Assembly (NCBI GenBank): GCA_038405045.1
Contig: JBBZIV010000004.1
Coordinates: 1-26,435 of the forward strand
Length of the DNA: 26,435 nt
Source: Sporobacter sp038405045
GTDB taxonomy: Bacteria; Bacillota; Clostridia; Oscillospirales; Oscillospiraceae
Direction of reading: 5' to 3'
The notes below the pieces were generated by a model. That model ran no database searches. It was not told where the DNA came from and worked only from the letters and a program-made list of their open reading frames with translations. Shown here piece after piece: positions 1-8,208 of the stretch; positions within the stretch are counted from its first letter, which is position 1; every line of letters begins with the position of its first letter. The translations under genes and the position numbers were made by a program.

Positions 1-131
1 AGGAGGCGCGCCTGCGTGCCGAGGAGCGCCTGCGCCAGCAGCAGAGCATGCAGGAATACCGCCAGTCCAAGCTCGCCCTCGCCCGCGCCATGGCCCGACT
101 CCAGGTCACCAAAGGCCGGGATAAAGTCTAG
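1..131 (+). CDS. atpC: ATP synthase epsilon subunit, C-terminal end (partial)
   Basis: This is the 3' end of a gene that begins before the window; codons are in frame from base 3 and end at TAG 129-131. The visible 42 residues are rich in Ala, Arg, Glu and Gln and form a helical segment ending in ALARAMARLQVTKGRDKV. That pattern (a run of charged helix, then SKLALARAMARL) is what I recognise as the C-terminal helical hairpin of the F1Fo ATP synthase epsilon subunit, which regulates the rotary motor at the membrane. The call rests on this short tail only, since the beta-sandwich domain is outside the window. It is convergent with rnhA, and the two share the terminator that follows. Confidence 0.72.
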   Translation, partial: EARLRAEERLRQQQSMQEYRQSKLALARAMARLQVTKGRDKV

Positions 132-153
132 GCGTTTTAAGAATTAAATAGTC

Positions 154-187
154 ATACCCCCAAAGCTGTTTGCTTTGGGGGTATTTC
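154..187. terminator. Bidirectional intrinsic terminator between atpC and rnhA
   Basis: A perfect 13-bp stem (154-166 with 172-184) closes a 5-base loop. The stem has a C5/G5 core and A/T ends. It ends 3 bases from the rnhA stop codon and lies 22 bases after the atpC stop, so it can end transcripts from both sides. The T-runs are short on both strands. Confidence 0.8.
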
Positions 188-624
188 TAGTTTGCTATTT
201 TCAGCCGCTCGGCTACAGCAAGCGCGTCACACCGGTTGTTAAATTCATTCTCGGCGTGCCCTTTGACCCAGATAAATGAGACATTATGCGTTTCGAGAAG
301 TGGAATCAGCGTCAGCCACAGATCAACGTTTTTGACTTCCCCATCGCGTCGCCGCCAGCCACGCTTCTGCCAGTTTGTCAGCCAGCCCTCGTTGACAGCA
401 TTGACAACATACTGAGAGTCGGTGTATAAGTCAACCTGGCATGGTTCGTGCAGTGCCTTCAAGGCCGCAATTACACCTGATAGTTCCATCCGGTTATTCG
501 TCGTCTCAGGAGCGCCACCGGAGAGCTCTTTTTCCTTCTCCCCGTACCTCAAAATCGCCCCCCATCCTCCAGGGCCGGGGTTGCCGCTGCAGGCCCCATC
601 CGTATAGATCGTGACCTTTTTCAT
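187..624 (-). CDS. rnhA: Ribonuclease HI
   Basis: RNase HI cuts the RNA strand of RNA:DNA hybrids (R-loops, leftover primers) in the cytoplasm. The 145-residue protein has the full family layout: the N-terminal TDGACSGNPGPGGWG strand with catalytic Asp9, Glu47 in NNRMEL, Asp69 in YTDSQYV, the basic handle region WQKRGWRRRDG (residues 85-95), His123 in VKGHAENE and Asp133 in NNRCDALA. Length is normal for bacterial RNase HI (about 150). The ATG overlaps the gyrA stop codon by four bases (ATGA), and an AGGAAGAG ribosome site lies in the gyrA 3' end, so translation is probably coupled to gyrA. It is the last gene of the dnaN-to-gyrA block. Confidence 0.96.
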   Translation of the reverse strand: MKKVTIYTDGACSGNPGPGGWGAILRYGEKEKELSGGAPETTNNRMELSGVIAALKALHEPCQVDLYTDSQYVVNAVNEGWLTNWQKRGWRRRDGEVKNVDLWLTLIPLLETHNVSFIWVKGHAENEFNNRCDALAVAERLKIAN

Positions 625-3149
625 ATCTCTTCCTCGGCACCGATGTCATCCGTGCCGATATCTTCTTCCTTATCCGTCCGAGCAATGGAAATAACACGCG
701 CATCGTCGCCAATACGCATGAGCTTAACGCCCATCGTCGCCCGGCTGTAAACGCTGATATCGGCAGCTGCCATTCGAATGATCGTCCCATCGTCGGATAT
801 GATCAAAACGTCGTCATTGTCGTCAACAACCTTAACAGCGGCGACCTTGCCGGTCTTATCTGCTATATTGTAATTTTTCAGGCCGATACCGCCGCGGTTT
901 TGGGCCGCCCGTTCCGCGCCTTCACAGACGACGCCGCGGAGGTATTCGTCAATCGGTGTTCTTTTGCCGTATCCCTTTTCGGTAACCGTTAACAGCGCGC
1001 CGCCCTCGCGCGTTCTGGCTGCGCCGACACAGTAGTCTCCCTGCCGCAGACGAATGCCGCGGACGCCAGCGGCCGTCCGGCCCATGGGTCGCAGGTCCGT
1101 TTCACAAAAGCAAATGGCCATGCCATCGTGCGTGGCGATCAGAATTTTCTGCAGTCCGTCCGTATCGCGAACGGAGATGAGCTCATCATCTTCGTCAAGC
1201 GTGATGGCCCGGATGCCAATGTTACGGATGTTTTTTAATTCGGCCATCCGCATCCTTTTGACGGTGCCGCCCCGCGTAATCATAACAAGGTAGATTTCCT
1301 CTTCAAAATTCCGCACGCGGATCATGGCAGACACCTTTTCCCCAGGCTGCATTGGCAGGATGTTGACAATATTCGTCCCCTTTGCCTGCCGCCCGGCCTC
1401 CGGTATCAGATAACCCTTCTTGCGATACGCTTTCCCAAAATTCGAAAAGAAGAGAATATAATCGTGCGTCGAGGCAGTAAAAACCGTTTCGACATAGTCT
1501 TCATCTCTTGTCGTCATCGCCGTAATGCCGCGGCCTCCGCGTTTCTGCGCTCTGTACGTGTTGGCGGGCATCCGTTTGATATAGCCGCCGTTTGTGAGCG
1601 TGTAGACGCACTCCTCCTCGTCAATGAGGTCTTCAATATCGATCTCGTCTTCAACAACGGCGATTTCCGTCCGGCGGTCGTCGCCGTATTTGTCACGGAT
1701 TTCCGTCAGCTCATCGATCAAAACGGATTTCATAAGCTCTTCCTCGGATAAAAGACGGAGGAAGTAGGCAATCTTCTCCATGAGCTCCTGATATTCGCTC
1801 TCAATTTTTTCGCGCTCAAGGCCCTGAAGACGGCGCAGCTGCATTTCAAGGATTGCCTGCGCCTGAACCTCGGACAGGCTAAAGCGCTCCATCAGGCGCT
1901 CTCTGGCGTCGTTATAGCTTGCGCGGATAATGCGAATAACCTCGTCAATATTGTCAACCGCGATGCGCAGCCCCTCGAGCAGATGCGCGCGCTCCCGCGC
2001 TTTTTTCAGGTCAAATTCCGTCCGTCGGCGGAGAACCTCTCTCTGAAAAGCAATATATTCGTCCAGGATCTGCTTTAAAGACAGGATGCGGGGCTGTGAC
2101 TGATCTTCGACAAGCGCAAGCAGTACGATGGCAAACGTTGTCTGCATCTGTGTTGACGCGTAAAGCCGATTTAAAACAACCTGCGCGTTGGCGTCTCGCT
2201 TGAGCTCGATGACAATGCGCATCCCGTCGCGGTCAGACTCGTCGCGCAATGCGGAAATTCCATCAATCCTTTTATTCTTGACAAGCTCAGCTATCGCCTC
2301 AATGAGGCGCGCTTTGTTGACCATATACGGCAATTCCGTCACAATGATGCGTGTTCTCCCTTGCGAGAACTCCTCCATCTCCGTGCGCGCGCGGACGTGA
2401 ATCCGGCCCCGCCCCGTGGCATAGGCAGCTCGAATGCCGACTCTGCCCATGATGATCCCTTTCGTAGGAAAATCAGGCCCTTTGATATACTCCATCAACT
2501 CGTCAAGCTCCGCTTCCGGGTTGCGGATGACGCTGACTGCGGCGTCAATAACCTCGCGGAGGTTATGCGGTGGAATATTCGTCGTCATGCCGACGGCTAT
2601 GCCCGAAGACCCATTAACGAGCAGGTTCGGAAACCGGCTTGGAACAACGCGCGGTTCCTTCCTCGTTTCATCATAGTTCGCGGCCCAGTCAACGGTTTCT
2701 TTCTCAATGTCACGCAAAAGCTCGTTTGATATCTTCGACATGCGCGCTTCCGTGTACCGGTAGGCCGCCGGCGGGTCACCGTCAATTGAGCCGAAGTTGC
2801 CGTGGCCGTCAACCAACGTATAGCGCATGGAAAAATCCTGCGCGAGGCGGACGAGTGCATCGTAAACAGACGCATCGCCATGCGGATGATACCGGCCAAG
2901 GACATTACCGACAGCGGTAGCCGATTTTCTAAAAGGCTTATCACTCGTCAGATTATCCTCATACATCGAGTAAAGGATGCGCCGGTGCACCGGCTTTAGA
3001 CCGTCCCGCACATCGGGGAGCGCCCTGCCGACGATAACCGACATGGCGTAATCGATATACGAATTCTGCATCTCATCCACAAGCGGTGAGACGACGATTT
3101 TCTGATCTGGAAACAGGATATCGGACTGGTCGCTGTCCTTACGTGCCAT
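621..3149 (-). CDS. gyrA: DNA gyrase subunit A
   Basis: GyrA is the DNA breakage-and-rejoining subunit of gyrase, which with GyrB introduces negative supercoils. The 842-residue length is usual. The winged-helix region carries the quinolone region HPHGDASVYD (88-97) and the catalytic tyrosine Tyr132 in AAYRYTEARM. The tower and coiled-coil region follows, with QAQAILEMQLRRLQGLE (429-445). The GyrA box QKRGGRG (535-541) opens the beta-pinwheel domain that wraps DNA, which marks it as gyrase rather than topoisomerase IV. The C-terminus is an acidic tail. The residue equivalent to E. coli Ser83 is Ala93, while Asp97 (E. coli Asp87) is kept. It starts 29 bases after gyrB and overlaps rnhA. Confidence 0.98.
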   Translation of the reverse strand: MARKDSDQSDILFPDQKIVVSPLVDEMQNSYIDYAMSVIVGRALPDVRDGLKPVHRRILYSMYEDNLTSDKPFRKSATAVGNVLGRYHPHGDASVYDALVRLAQDFSMRYTLVDGHGNFGSIDGDPPAAYRYTEARMSKISNELLRDIEKETVDWAANYDETRKEPRVVPSRFPNLLVNGSSGIAVGMTTNIPPHNLREVIDAAVSVIRNPEAELDELMEYIKGPDFPTKGIIMGRVGIRAAYATGRGRIHVRARTEMEEFSQGRTRIIVTELPYMVNKARLIEAIAELVKNKRIDGISALRDESDRDGMRIVIELKRDANAQVVLNRLYASTQMQTTFAIVLLALVEDQSQPRILSLKQILDEYIAFQREVLRRRTEFDLKKARERAHLLEGLRIAVDNIDEVIRIIRASYNDARERLMERFSLSEVQAQAILEMQLRRLQGLEREKIESEYQELMEKIAYFLRLLSEEELMKSVLIDELTEIRDKYGDDRRTEIAVVEDEIDIEDLIDEEECVYTLTNGGYIKRMPANTYRAQKRGGRGITAMTTRDEDYVETVFTASTHDYILFFSNFGKAYRKKGYLIPEAGRQAKGTNIVNILPMQPGEKVSAMIRVRNFEEEIYLVMITRGGTVKRMRMAELKNIRNIGIRAITLDEDDELISVRDTDGLQKILIATHDGMAICFCETDLRPMGRTAAGVRGIRLRQGDYCVGAARTREGGALLTVTEKGYGKRTPIDEYLRGVVCEGAERAAQNRGGIGLKNYNIADKTGKVAAVKVVDDNDDVLIISDDGTIIRMAAADISVYSRATMGVKLMRIGDDARVISIARTDKEEDIGTDDIGAEEEI

Positions 3150-3178
3150 TTATATCAAGCCTTTCTCGGGAATTTCGC

Positions 3179-5110
3179 TCAGATGTCGAGGTTGACGACG
3201 TATTTGGCGTTCTTTTCGATGAACTCCTTGCGCGGCTCCACGCGCTCGCCCATGAGGATTGTAAAGATTTCATCGGCTCGGACGGCGTCGTTAAGCTCGA
3301 TGCGCTTGAGAATACGCGTTTGCGGGTTCATTGTCGTCTCCCAAAGCTCATGCGGATCCATTTCGCCGAGACCTTTATTGCGGCTAATATCAACCTTCCC
3401 CTTGCCGTCTTCCCCGCGCATTTCAGTGGAAATCTGATCGCGTTGCGGCTCGTTGTATGCATATCGAACCGTTTTCCCGCGCACCAGCTTGAAAAGAGGG
3501 GGCTGCGCCGCGTAGACATAACCGCCCTCGATGAGGGGGCGCATAAAGCGGAAGAAGAACGTGAGTAACAGCGTTCTGATGTGACTGCCGTCGACATCGG
3601 CATCGGCCATAATGATTACTTTATGATACCGCAGCTTCGTCTCGTCAAAATCCTCGCCGATGCCGGCACCGAGCGCTGTGATAACTGGTGTGAGCTTGTC
3701 ATTGCCGTAAACCTTGTCGGCCCGCGCTTTTTCGACGTTGAGCATCTTGCCCCACAGCGGTAATATTGCCTGAAACCGGCTGTCACGCCCGCCTTTGGCA
3801 CTGCCGCCGGCCGAATCGCCCTCAACGATATAAATTTCTGTCAGTTCCGGGTTGCTCTCGTTGCAGTCGGCGAGCTTTCCCGGCAGGGCCATGCCCTCCA
3901 AGGCGTTTTTGCGCCGAATGTTTTCACGCGCGCGCCGAGCGGCCTCTCTGGCCCGCGAGGCTGTCAGCGCTTTGTCGAGAATGCCATGTGCCGTGGCCGG
4001 GTTTTTTTCCAAAAACTCCGTGAGCTTATCCGTCATAATGTTGTCGACGAGCGTGCGCATCTCGCTGTTGCCGAGCTTGGCTTTCGTCTGCCCTTCAAAC
4101 TGCGCCTCCGTCAGCTTGACGGAAATGACGGCTGTCAGCCCTTCGCGGCAGTCCTCGCCGGAGACCTTATCGTCATTTTTTAGAAAGTTGTTCTTTTTCC
4201 CGTAGTCGTTGAGCACACGCGTAAGTGCCGTTTTGAACCCCGTCTCATGCATACCGCCTTCAGGCGTATGGATATTGTTGGCGAAGCTCAGGATCATTTC
4301 GTTATAGCTGTCGTTATATTGCAATGCAACTTCCGCAGCGGCATCGTCCCGCGTACCGGAGACGTAAATGACATCTTCGTGCAGTGCGGTTTTGTTGCGG
4401 TTAATATACGAGACAAATTCTCGGATGCCGCCGGCATAACACATCTCGTTTTTCGTCTGGGTGCCGGGCCGCTCGTCAATCGTTCTGATTTTAAGCCCGG
4501 CGTTTAAAAAGGCCTGCTCTCGCATACGCGTCAACAGCGTGTCGTAATTGAAAATCAGCTCGTCAAAAATCTCGCCGTCTGGTTTAAACGTTACGGTCGT
4601 CCCGGATTTGTCCGTTTGTCCGACAATTGTGAGTTCCTGTGTGATGTCACCCCGGGAAAAGCGCATTTCGTAGATATTGCCGTTTTTATGCACCTGGACA
4701 ACAAGCCATTCTGACAGGGCGTTGACGACCGACGCGCCGACACCGTGCAGTCCGCCGGAAACCTTATACCCACCGCCGCCAAACTTGCCGCCGGCGTGCA
4801 AAACGGTAAAGACGACCTCCAGGGCGCTTTTCCCGGTCTGTTCCTGCATGTCGACCGGTATACCGCGCCCGTTGTCGATGACGGTAATGACATCCTCCTC
4901 GCCGATGATGACGGATATATCGGTGCAAAAACCGGCAAGTGCCTCGTCAATCGCGTTATCCACTATTTCATAAACAAGGTGATGAAGACCCGATGCCGAT
5001 GTTGACCCAATGTACATGCCCGGTCTTTTCCGGACAGCCTCAAGCCCTTCCAGCACCTGAATCTGTGACGCGTCGTAGTCATTCGCGGGTCTATTGATGT
5101 TATCGGACAT
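3179..5110 (-). CDS. gyrB: DNA gyrase subunit B
   Basis: GyrB is the ATPase subunit of gyrase. From ATG at 5110 it has 643 residues, normal for Gram-positive GyrB. The N-terminal GHKL ATPase domain shows Glu48 and Asn52 in YEIVDNAIDEA, Asp79 in DNGRGIP, and GGLHGVGASVVNALS. The Toprim domain has EGDSAGGSA and the metal-binding DADVDGSHI, and the tail carries NKGLGEMDP and GERVEPRKEFIEKNA. I chose 5110 over the TTG at 5158 because a strong GGAGGAG lies seven bases upstream, homology begins soon after, and the longer form would overlap remB. It sits 40 bases after remB in the same orientation and precedes gyrA. Confidence 0.97.
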   Translation of the reverse strand: MSDNINRPANDYDASQIQVLEGLEAVRKRPGMYIGSTSASGLHHLVYEIVDNAIDEALAGFCTDISVIIGEEDVITVIDNGRGIPVDMQEQTGKSALEVVFTVLHAGGKFGGGGYKVSGGLHGVGASVVNALSEWLVVQVHKNGNIYEMRFSRGDITQELTIVGQTDKSGTTVTFKPDGEIFDELIFNYDTLLTRMREQAFLNAGLKIRTIDERPGTQTKNEMCYAGGIREFVSYINRNKTALHEDVIYVSGTRDDAAAEVALQYNDSYNEMILSFANNIHTPEGGMHETGFKTALTRVLNDYGKKNNFLKNDDKVSGEDCREGLTAVISVKLTEAQFEGQTKAKLGNSEMRTLVDNIMTDKLTEFLEKNPATAHGILDKALTASRAREAARRARENIRRKNALEGMALPGKLADCNESNPELTEIYIVEGDSAGGSAKGGRDSRFQAILPLWGKMLNVEKARADKVYGNDKLTPVITALGAGIGEDFDETKLRYHKVIIMADADVDGSHIRTLLLTFFFRFMRPLIEGGYVYAAQPPLFKLVRGKTVRYAYNEPQRDQISTEMRGEDGKGKVDISRNKGLGEMDPHELWETTMNPQTRILKRIELNDAVRADEIFTILMGERVEPRKEFIEKNAKYVVNLDI

Positions 5111-5150
5111 CTCATTCTCCTCCAATGGGCTTGCTGTTTTGTCGGGCCGA

Positions 5151-5411
5151 TCAGTCAAAGCGGATCGTTTCGCTGCGCTTAAAAAGCGTTGATGACGCCA
5201 GTTGCGACAGATAAATTGTCGTTATCCCGCCGTCGCGGCAGACGATAAAGGATTTCGGCAAATCGGCGGAAACGTTAACAACCTGACCGGCTTTTTCCGC
5301 CCTGCTTAAGAAAGCGCGCGTCAGGTGTGATCCTGTTGTGTTGTCCAAATCAAAGATGCCAACCACTGAACCTGTCGGCACGACAACGTTTTGACCTAGG
5401 TGCAAATACAT
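5151..5411 (-). CDS. remB: RemB/YaaB-type DUF370 regulatory protein
   Basis: The 86-residue protein matches the DUF370/RemA-like family: it starts MYLHLGQNVVVPTGSVVGIFDLDNTT, has AEKAGQVVNVSADLPKSFIV in the middle and TTIYLSQLASSTLFKR near the end. In Bacillus subtilis the gene in this exact slot, between recF and gyrB, is yaaB, named remB for its role in biofilm matrix gene control. The related RemA is a DNA-binding ring-forming regulator; DNA binding by this protein is an inference. No helix-turn-helix is obvious. An AAAGGA site lies about ten bases before the ATG. Family assignment is firm; the role in this organism is unknown. Confidence 0.88.
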   Translation of the reverse strand: MYLHLGQNVVVPTGSVVGIFDLDNTTGSHLTRAFLSRAEKAGQVVNVSADLPKSFIVCRDGGITTIYLSQLASSTLFKRSETIRFD

Positions 5412-5487
5412 CAGCCGATCATCCTTTTCCGAATTTGCTTATTAAAGCGTCCTCTGTGTGGGAAGCAAAACGGCTGTTCCCATTCCC

Positions 5488-6597
5488 TCAGCTGCCGATA
5501 AGTTCACCGCCGGCAATATGCAGAAGGCGGCCGCCTGTCTCAAGACCGATGCGGGCATCCTCACAGCACGTTATAAACACCTGGCCGTCATGTATGTGGT
5601 TTAGAACATATTGCTGCCGGCTTCTGTCAAGCTCAGATAGGACATCGTCAAGCAGCAGGATGGGATGCTCACCGCTGTCGTGAAAATGAATGTCGCGCTC
5701 GGCAAGCTTAATCGATAAAGCCGCTGTACGTGCCTGCCCCTGCGAGGCATAGCATCGGGCAGCCTGACCGTTAATATGAATTTCCAAATCGTCCTTGTGC
5801 GCGCCGGACAGGCACATGCCGGATTCAAGCTCCGCTCGACGGTGTTCTCGCTGATGGGCGAGCAGCTGTTTTAACAGCTCCTCCGGTTTTTCTGTCACGT
5901 CGGTGACGGTTTTCACCGTGCGGTACGTTATGGTCAGTTTTTCAACGCCGCCACTGAAATCAAAATGAATGGCGGAGGCTTTCTCGGAAAGGCGTGATGA
6001 AAAAGCTGACCTGTAGTGGATCAGCTCGGCGCCCAATGCTGCCAGGCGCGCGTCAAAATCGTCTAAAGTATCCAACAGGGATGGTTTTATTTTATAATCC
6101 TTCAGAATTCTCGTCTTGTGCTCCAAAAGACGATTGAATTCGGCCAAAATTGCGGCATAGCGCGGCCGCAGCTGACAAAGGCAAGCATCCATCAGACGCC
6201 GCCGAACGGCGGCACCATCGCGGACAAGGTTTAAATCATCCGGGCAGAAAAGTACGGCGCGCAGCTTTCCGGACAGCTCGGCAGCTGTTTTTAATTTGAC
6301 GCCGTTAACAAAAAACTGACGACGAGAAGCTCTCAAAAGACGGGCTTCCATCGTCTGGTCTCTTCCCTGCGTTGTGACATCGGCGTAAATGACCGCGTCA
6401 TTACGCTCAAAGCCGATCATCTCCCGGTCGTTGCGTGCGCGGAACGACCGGCCTTGCGTCAAAAACCAAATGGCTTCAATCAGATTCGTCTTACCCTGCG
6501 CGTTGTTCCCGATTATGATGTTGACGCGGTCGGAAAAACAGGCCGTGAAGTCTGTATAATTCCGAAAACCGTCCAGCCTGAGCTTTCTGACTACCAT
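5488..6597 (-). CDS. recF: DNA replication and repair protein RecF
   Basis: RecF is an SMC-like ATPase that helps load RecA at gapped DNA through RecFOR. From ATG at 6597 it has 369 residues, the usual length. It begins MVVRKLRLDGFRNY, with Walker A GNNAQGKT at 30-37, the ABC-type signature SGAHKDDLE, and Walker B LLLDDVLSELD at about 314-324. A longer reading from 6690 (400 residues) would run back through the S4-domain gene upstream and add a basic tail unlike any RecF, so I reject it. AAAGGA precedes the chosen ATG, which lies two bases after the yaaA stop, so the two are likely translated together. 76 bases with nothing recognisable separate it from remB. Confidence 0.96.
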   Translation of the reverse strand: MVVRKLRLDGFRNYTDFTACFSDRVNIIIGNNAQGKTNLIEAIWFLTQGRSFRARNDREMIGFERNDAVIYADVTTQGRDQTMEARLLRASRRQFFVNGVKLKTAAELSGKLRAVLFCPDDLNLVRDGAAVRRRLMDACLCQLRPRYAAILAEFNRLLEHKTRILKDYKIKPSLLDTLDDFDARLAALGAELIHYRSAFSSRLSEKASAIHFDFSGGVEKLTITYRTVKTVTDVTEKPEELLKQLLAHQREHRRAELESGMCLSGAHKDDLEIHINGQAARCYASQGQARTAALSIKLAERDIHFHDSGEHPILLLDDVLSELDRSRQQYVLNHIHDGQVFITCCEDARIGLETGGRLLHIAGGELIGS

Positions 6598-6599
6598 TT

Positions 6600-6857
6600 T
6601 TATTCCTTTTTTTCGGCTCTGACATTTAAAATCGATTTTCCGAATACAACGGTTTCTCCCGGCCTTATTTTTTTGCCGCGCTGCAGACAAACTTCCCCAT
6701 TGACGGAAACGAGGCCGTCTTGGATAAAAAGTTTTGCCTCGCCGCCTGACTGTGCAAGGCAGGCAAATTTTAAAAGCGCATCCAAACGGATAAATTCGCC
6801 TGTAATCGTGACCGGAAGGCCATTTTCCGGCCTGATTCTTCTGACCTTAACTTTCAT
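6600..6857 (-). CDS. yaaA: S4-domain RNA-binding protein, YaaA/RlbA type
   Basis: This small protein of 85 residues has an S4-type RNA-binding fold: FIRLDALLKFACLAQSGGEAKLFIQDGLVSVNGEVCLQRGKKIRPGE covers about residues 22-68, with the hallmark QSGGxAK and VNGE...RGKKI. The position between dnaN and recF is that of B. subtilis yaaA (rlbA), linked there to ribosome assembly. Its N-terminus (MKVKVRRIRPENG) and C-terminus (RAEKKE) are a little longer than in Bacillus. The ATG overlaps the end of dnaN by 11 bases and the stop lies two bases before recF, so it is inside the operon. The molecular target is not visible from sequence. Confidence 0.88.
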   Translation of the reverse strand: MKVKVRRIRPENGLPVTITGEFIRLDALLKFACLAQSGGEAKLFIQDGLVSVNGEVCLQRGKKIRPGETVVFGKSILNVRAEKKE

Positions 6858-7965
6858 TGGCCTTTAACCGGACCGGTAAAATCATATACAGAAAATTATT
6901 ACTGCCGTCTGCCGGGACAATGATACACGGTGTAATGCCGGAGGTAATATTAATGCGAACTTGATCAGATGGTGCGGCTTTCAGAGCGTCCAGCAGATAT
7001 CGGTTGTTAAAGCCGATTTCCATATTCTCGCCGTCACCTTTAACCGGGCATTCATCACTGGCGCGGCCGAGCGCCGTATTTGACATAAAACGAATTACGC
7101 CGTCAGAAAAGATGCAGCGCACTGGGCTTTTAAGCTTGTCGCTGATAATTAGCGAAACACGTTCAACAGCGTCCACTAAGGCGCGCCGATCAGCATCAAT
7201 GCTATATTTTTCTGTATGTGGAATCGAATTTTTATAATTTAAGAATTCACCTTCAAGACGTCTTGATATCAGAACTGTACCGCCAATTACAAAAATGATG
7301 TGCTTTGTCCCCAATAAAATGGAGACATCCTCCTCTGAATCGGTGAGAATTTTTTCAACTTCACCAAGTGCCGTTCCCGGTACAACAAAATTCACGCTGG
7401 TTTCTGCCGACACGCTGAGCATTTCACGCCGCAGCGCCAGCCTGTAACCATCAACGGCAACGACCGTCAATACCCCGTTCTCCGCTTCAAACAGCGCGCC
7501 TGTGTGAATAGGGCGTGACTCATTATCACTGACGGCGAAATTCGTCTGTGCAATCATGTTTTTTAGATTTTTCCCAGTTATTTTAAGAGAATTTTGATAA
7601 TCGACGGCAGGTAAATCGGGGTAATCATTTGCCGGGGTGCCGAGCACCTGAAAATCACTCATGCCACAGGAGATTTTTGTCATGTAATTGTCGTCAGCTG
7701 AAACTGTGACGATATTATCGGGGAGCTTTCGAATAATCTCTCCAAACAGCCGCGCGTTTAAAACCATATTACCCTCTTGTAAGACGTCGGCCTGGACAGT
7801 CGTTGATATCCCTGTTTTTAAATCATAACCGGAGATCTTGATGTTATTGTCCGCTGCTTCGACAAGCAGCCCCTCCAGTGCTGGAACGGCGCTTTTCACG
7901 GCGGCAGCGCGTGATGCAGTAGAAATAGCTGTCTGTATAAGATTCTTTTCAACCGTAAACTTCAT
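6847..7965 (-). CDS. dnaN: DNA polymerase III beta subunit (sliding clamp)
   Basis: The beta clamp is a dimeric ring that holds the replicative polymerase on DNA. The 372-residue length fits the family. It begins MKFTVEKNLIQTAISTASRAA, has the typical mid-protein VVAVDGYRLALRREM and the end region SDGVIRFMSNTALGRASDECPVKGDGENMEIGFNNRYLLDALKA...IIVPADGSNNFLYMILPVRL, the tail that forms part of the partner-binding pocket. AAAGGA lies seven bases before the ATG. It follows oriC and dnaA as in most Firmicutes. A promoter for it should lie in the AT-rich part of oriC, but I could not pick one pair of hexamers with confidence. Confidence 0.97.
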   Translation of the reverse strand: MKFTVEKNLIQTAISTASRAAAVKSAVPALEGLLVEAADNNIKISGYDLKTGISTTVQADVLQEGNMVLNARLFGEIIRKLPDNIVTVSADDNYMTKISCGMSDFQVLGTPANDYPDLPAVDYQNSLKITGKNLKNMIAQTNFAVSDNESRPIHTGALFEAENGVLTVVAVDGYRLALRREMLSVSAETSVNFVVPGTALGEVEKILTDSEEDVSILLGTKHIIFVIGGTVLISRRLEGEFLNYKNSIPHTEKYSIDADRRALVDAVERVSLIISDKLKSPVRCIFSDGVIRFMSNTALGRASDECPVKGDGENMEIGFNNRYLLDALKAAPSDQVRINITSGITPCIIVPADGSNNFLYMILPVRLKANES

Positions 7966-8034
7966 CGTATGTCCTTTCCCCGTCCGTCAAATTCTTTGCA
8001 TAAAAGGCAGACAGAAAGAATATAATATATATTT

Positions 8035-8055
8035 TAGTAATAGTAGCAGTAGTAC
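8035..8055 (+). promoter_or_regulatory. DnaA-trio candidate (strand-opening element)
   Basis: The + strand reads TAG TAA TAG TAG CAG TAG TAC, seven triplets in phase, ending seven bases before a DnaA box. In B. subtilis a comparable row (3'-GAT-5' repeats next to a DnaA box, on the dnaN side) guides DnaA onto single-stranded DNA. The direction relative to the box is the same here. The spacer is AAAATTA, not a GC-rich cluster. Confidence 0.72.
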
Positions 8056-8062
8056 AAAATTA

Positions 8063-8071
8063 TGTGGAAAA
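8063..8071 (-). promoter_or_regulatory. DnaA box (TTTTCCACA on the minus strand)
   Basis: It differs by one base from TTATCCACA and is the box nearest to the triplet row, in the orientation expected for loading DnaA onto it. Confidence 0.68.
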
Positions 8072-8116
8072 CATCGATTTATACGACAGCTGCTCACTTT
8101 TTCAGCTCGGTCTCAA

Positions 8117-8125
8117 TGTGGATAG
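8117..8125 (-). promoter_or_regulatory. DnaA box (CTATCCACA on the minus strand)
   Basis: It differs from TTATCCACA only at the first base and is 54 bp from the previous box in the same orientation. Confidence 0.7.
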
Positions 8126-8199
8126 TTTAGCACAAAAAACATGAACTCAGCACAAACGCGGGAAATTCACAAAACGTCAACAATTAATGCACGAAGATA

Positions 8200-8208
8200 T
8201 GTGGACAA
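8200..8208 (-). promoter_or_regulatory. DnaA box (TTGTCCACA on the minus strand)
   Basis: It differs by one base from TTATCCACA and directly abuts the dnaA stop codon (8209-8211), in the same orientation as the other two. Confidence 0.66.

Larger units (their letters stand above)
8015..8208. other. oriC: Chromosomal replication origin (oriC) between dnaA and dnaN
   Basis: The 243-bp gap between dnaA and dnaN holds the features of a Firmicutes unwinding region. From the dnaN side these are an AT-only run (about 8018-8036), a row of TAG-like triplets (8035-8055), and three DnaA-box-like 9-mers all in the same orientation (8063, 8117, 8200). Gene context (dnaA upstream, dnaN-recF-gyrBA downstream) matches known origins. 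Three boxes with one mismatch each is sparse; I saw no box cluster upstream of dnaA. Confidence 0.85.

Noticed and set aside
5111..5158. N-terminal extension of gyrB from TTG 5158
   Set aside because: The ATG at 5110 has a strong ribosome site, and the extension would overlap the end of remB.
6598..6690. N-terminal extension of recF
   Set aside because: It runs through the end of yaaA and RecF homology starts at the ATG at 6597, which has its own AAAGGA.
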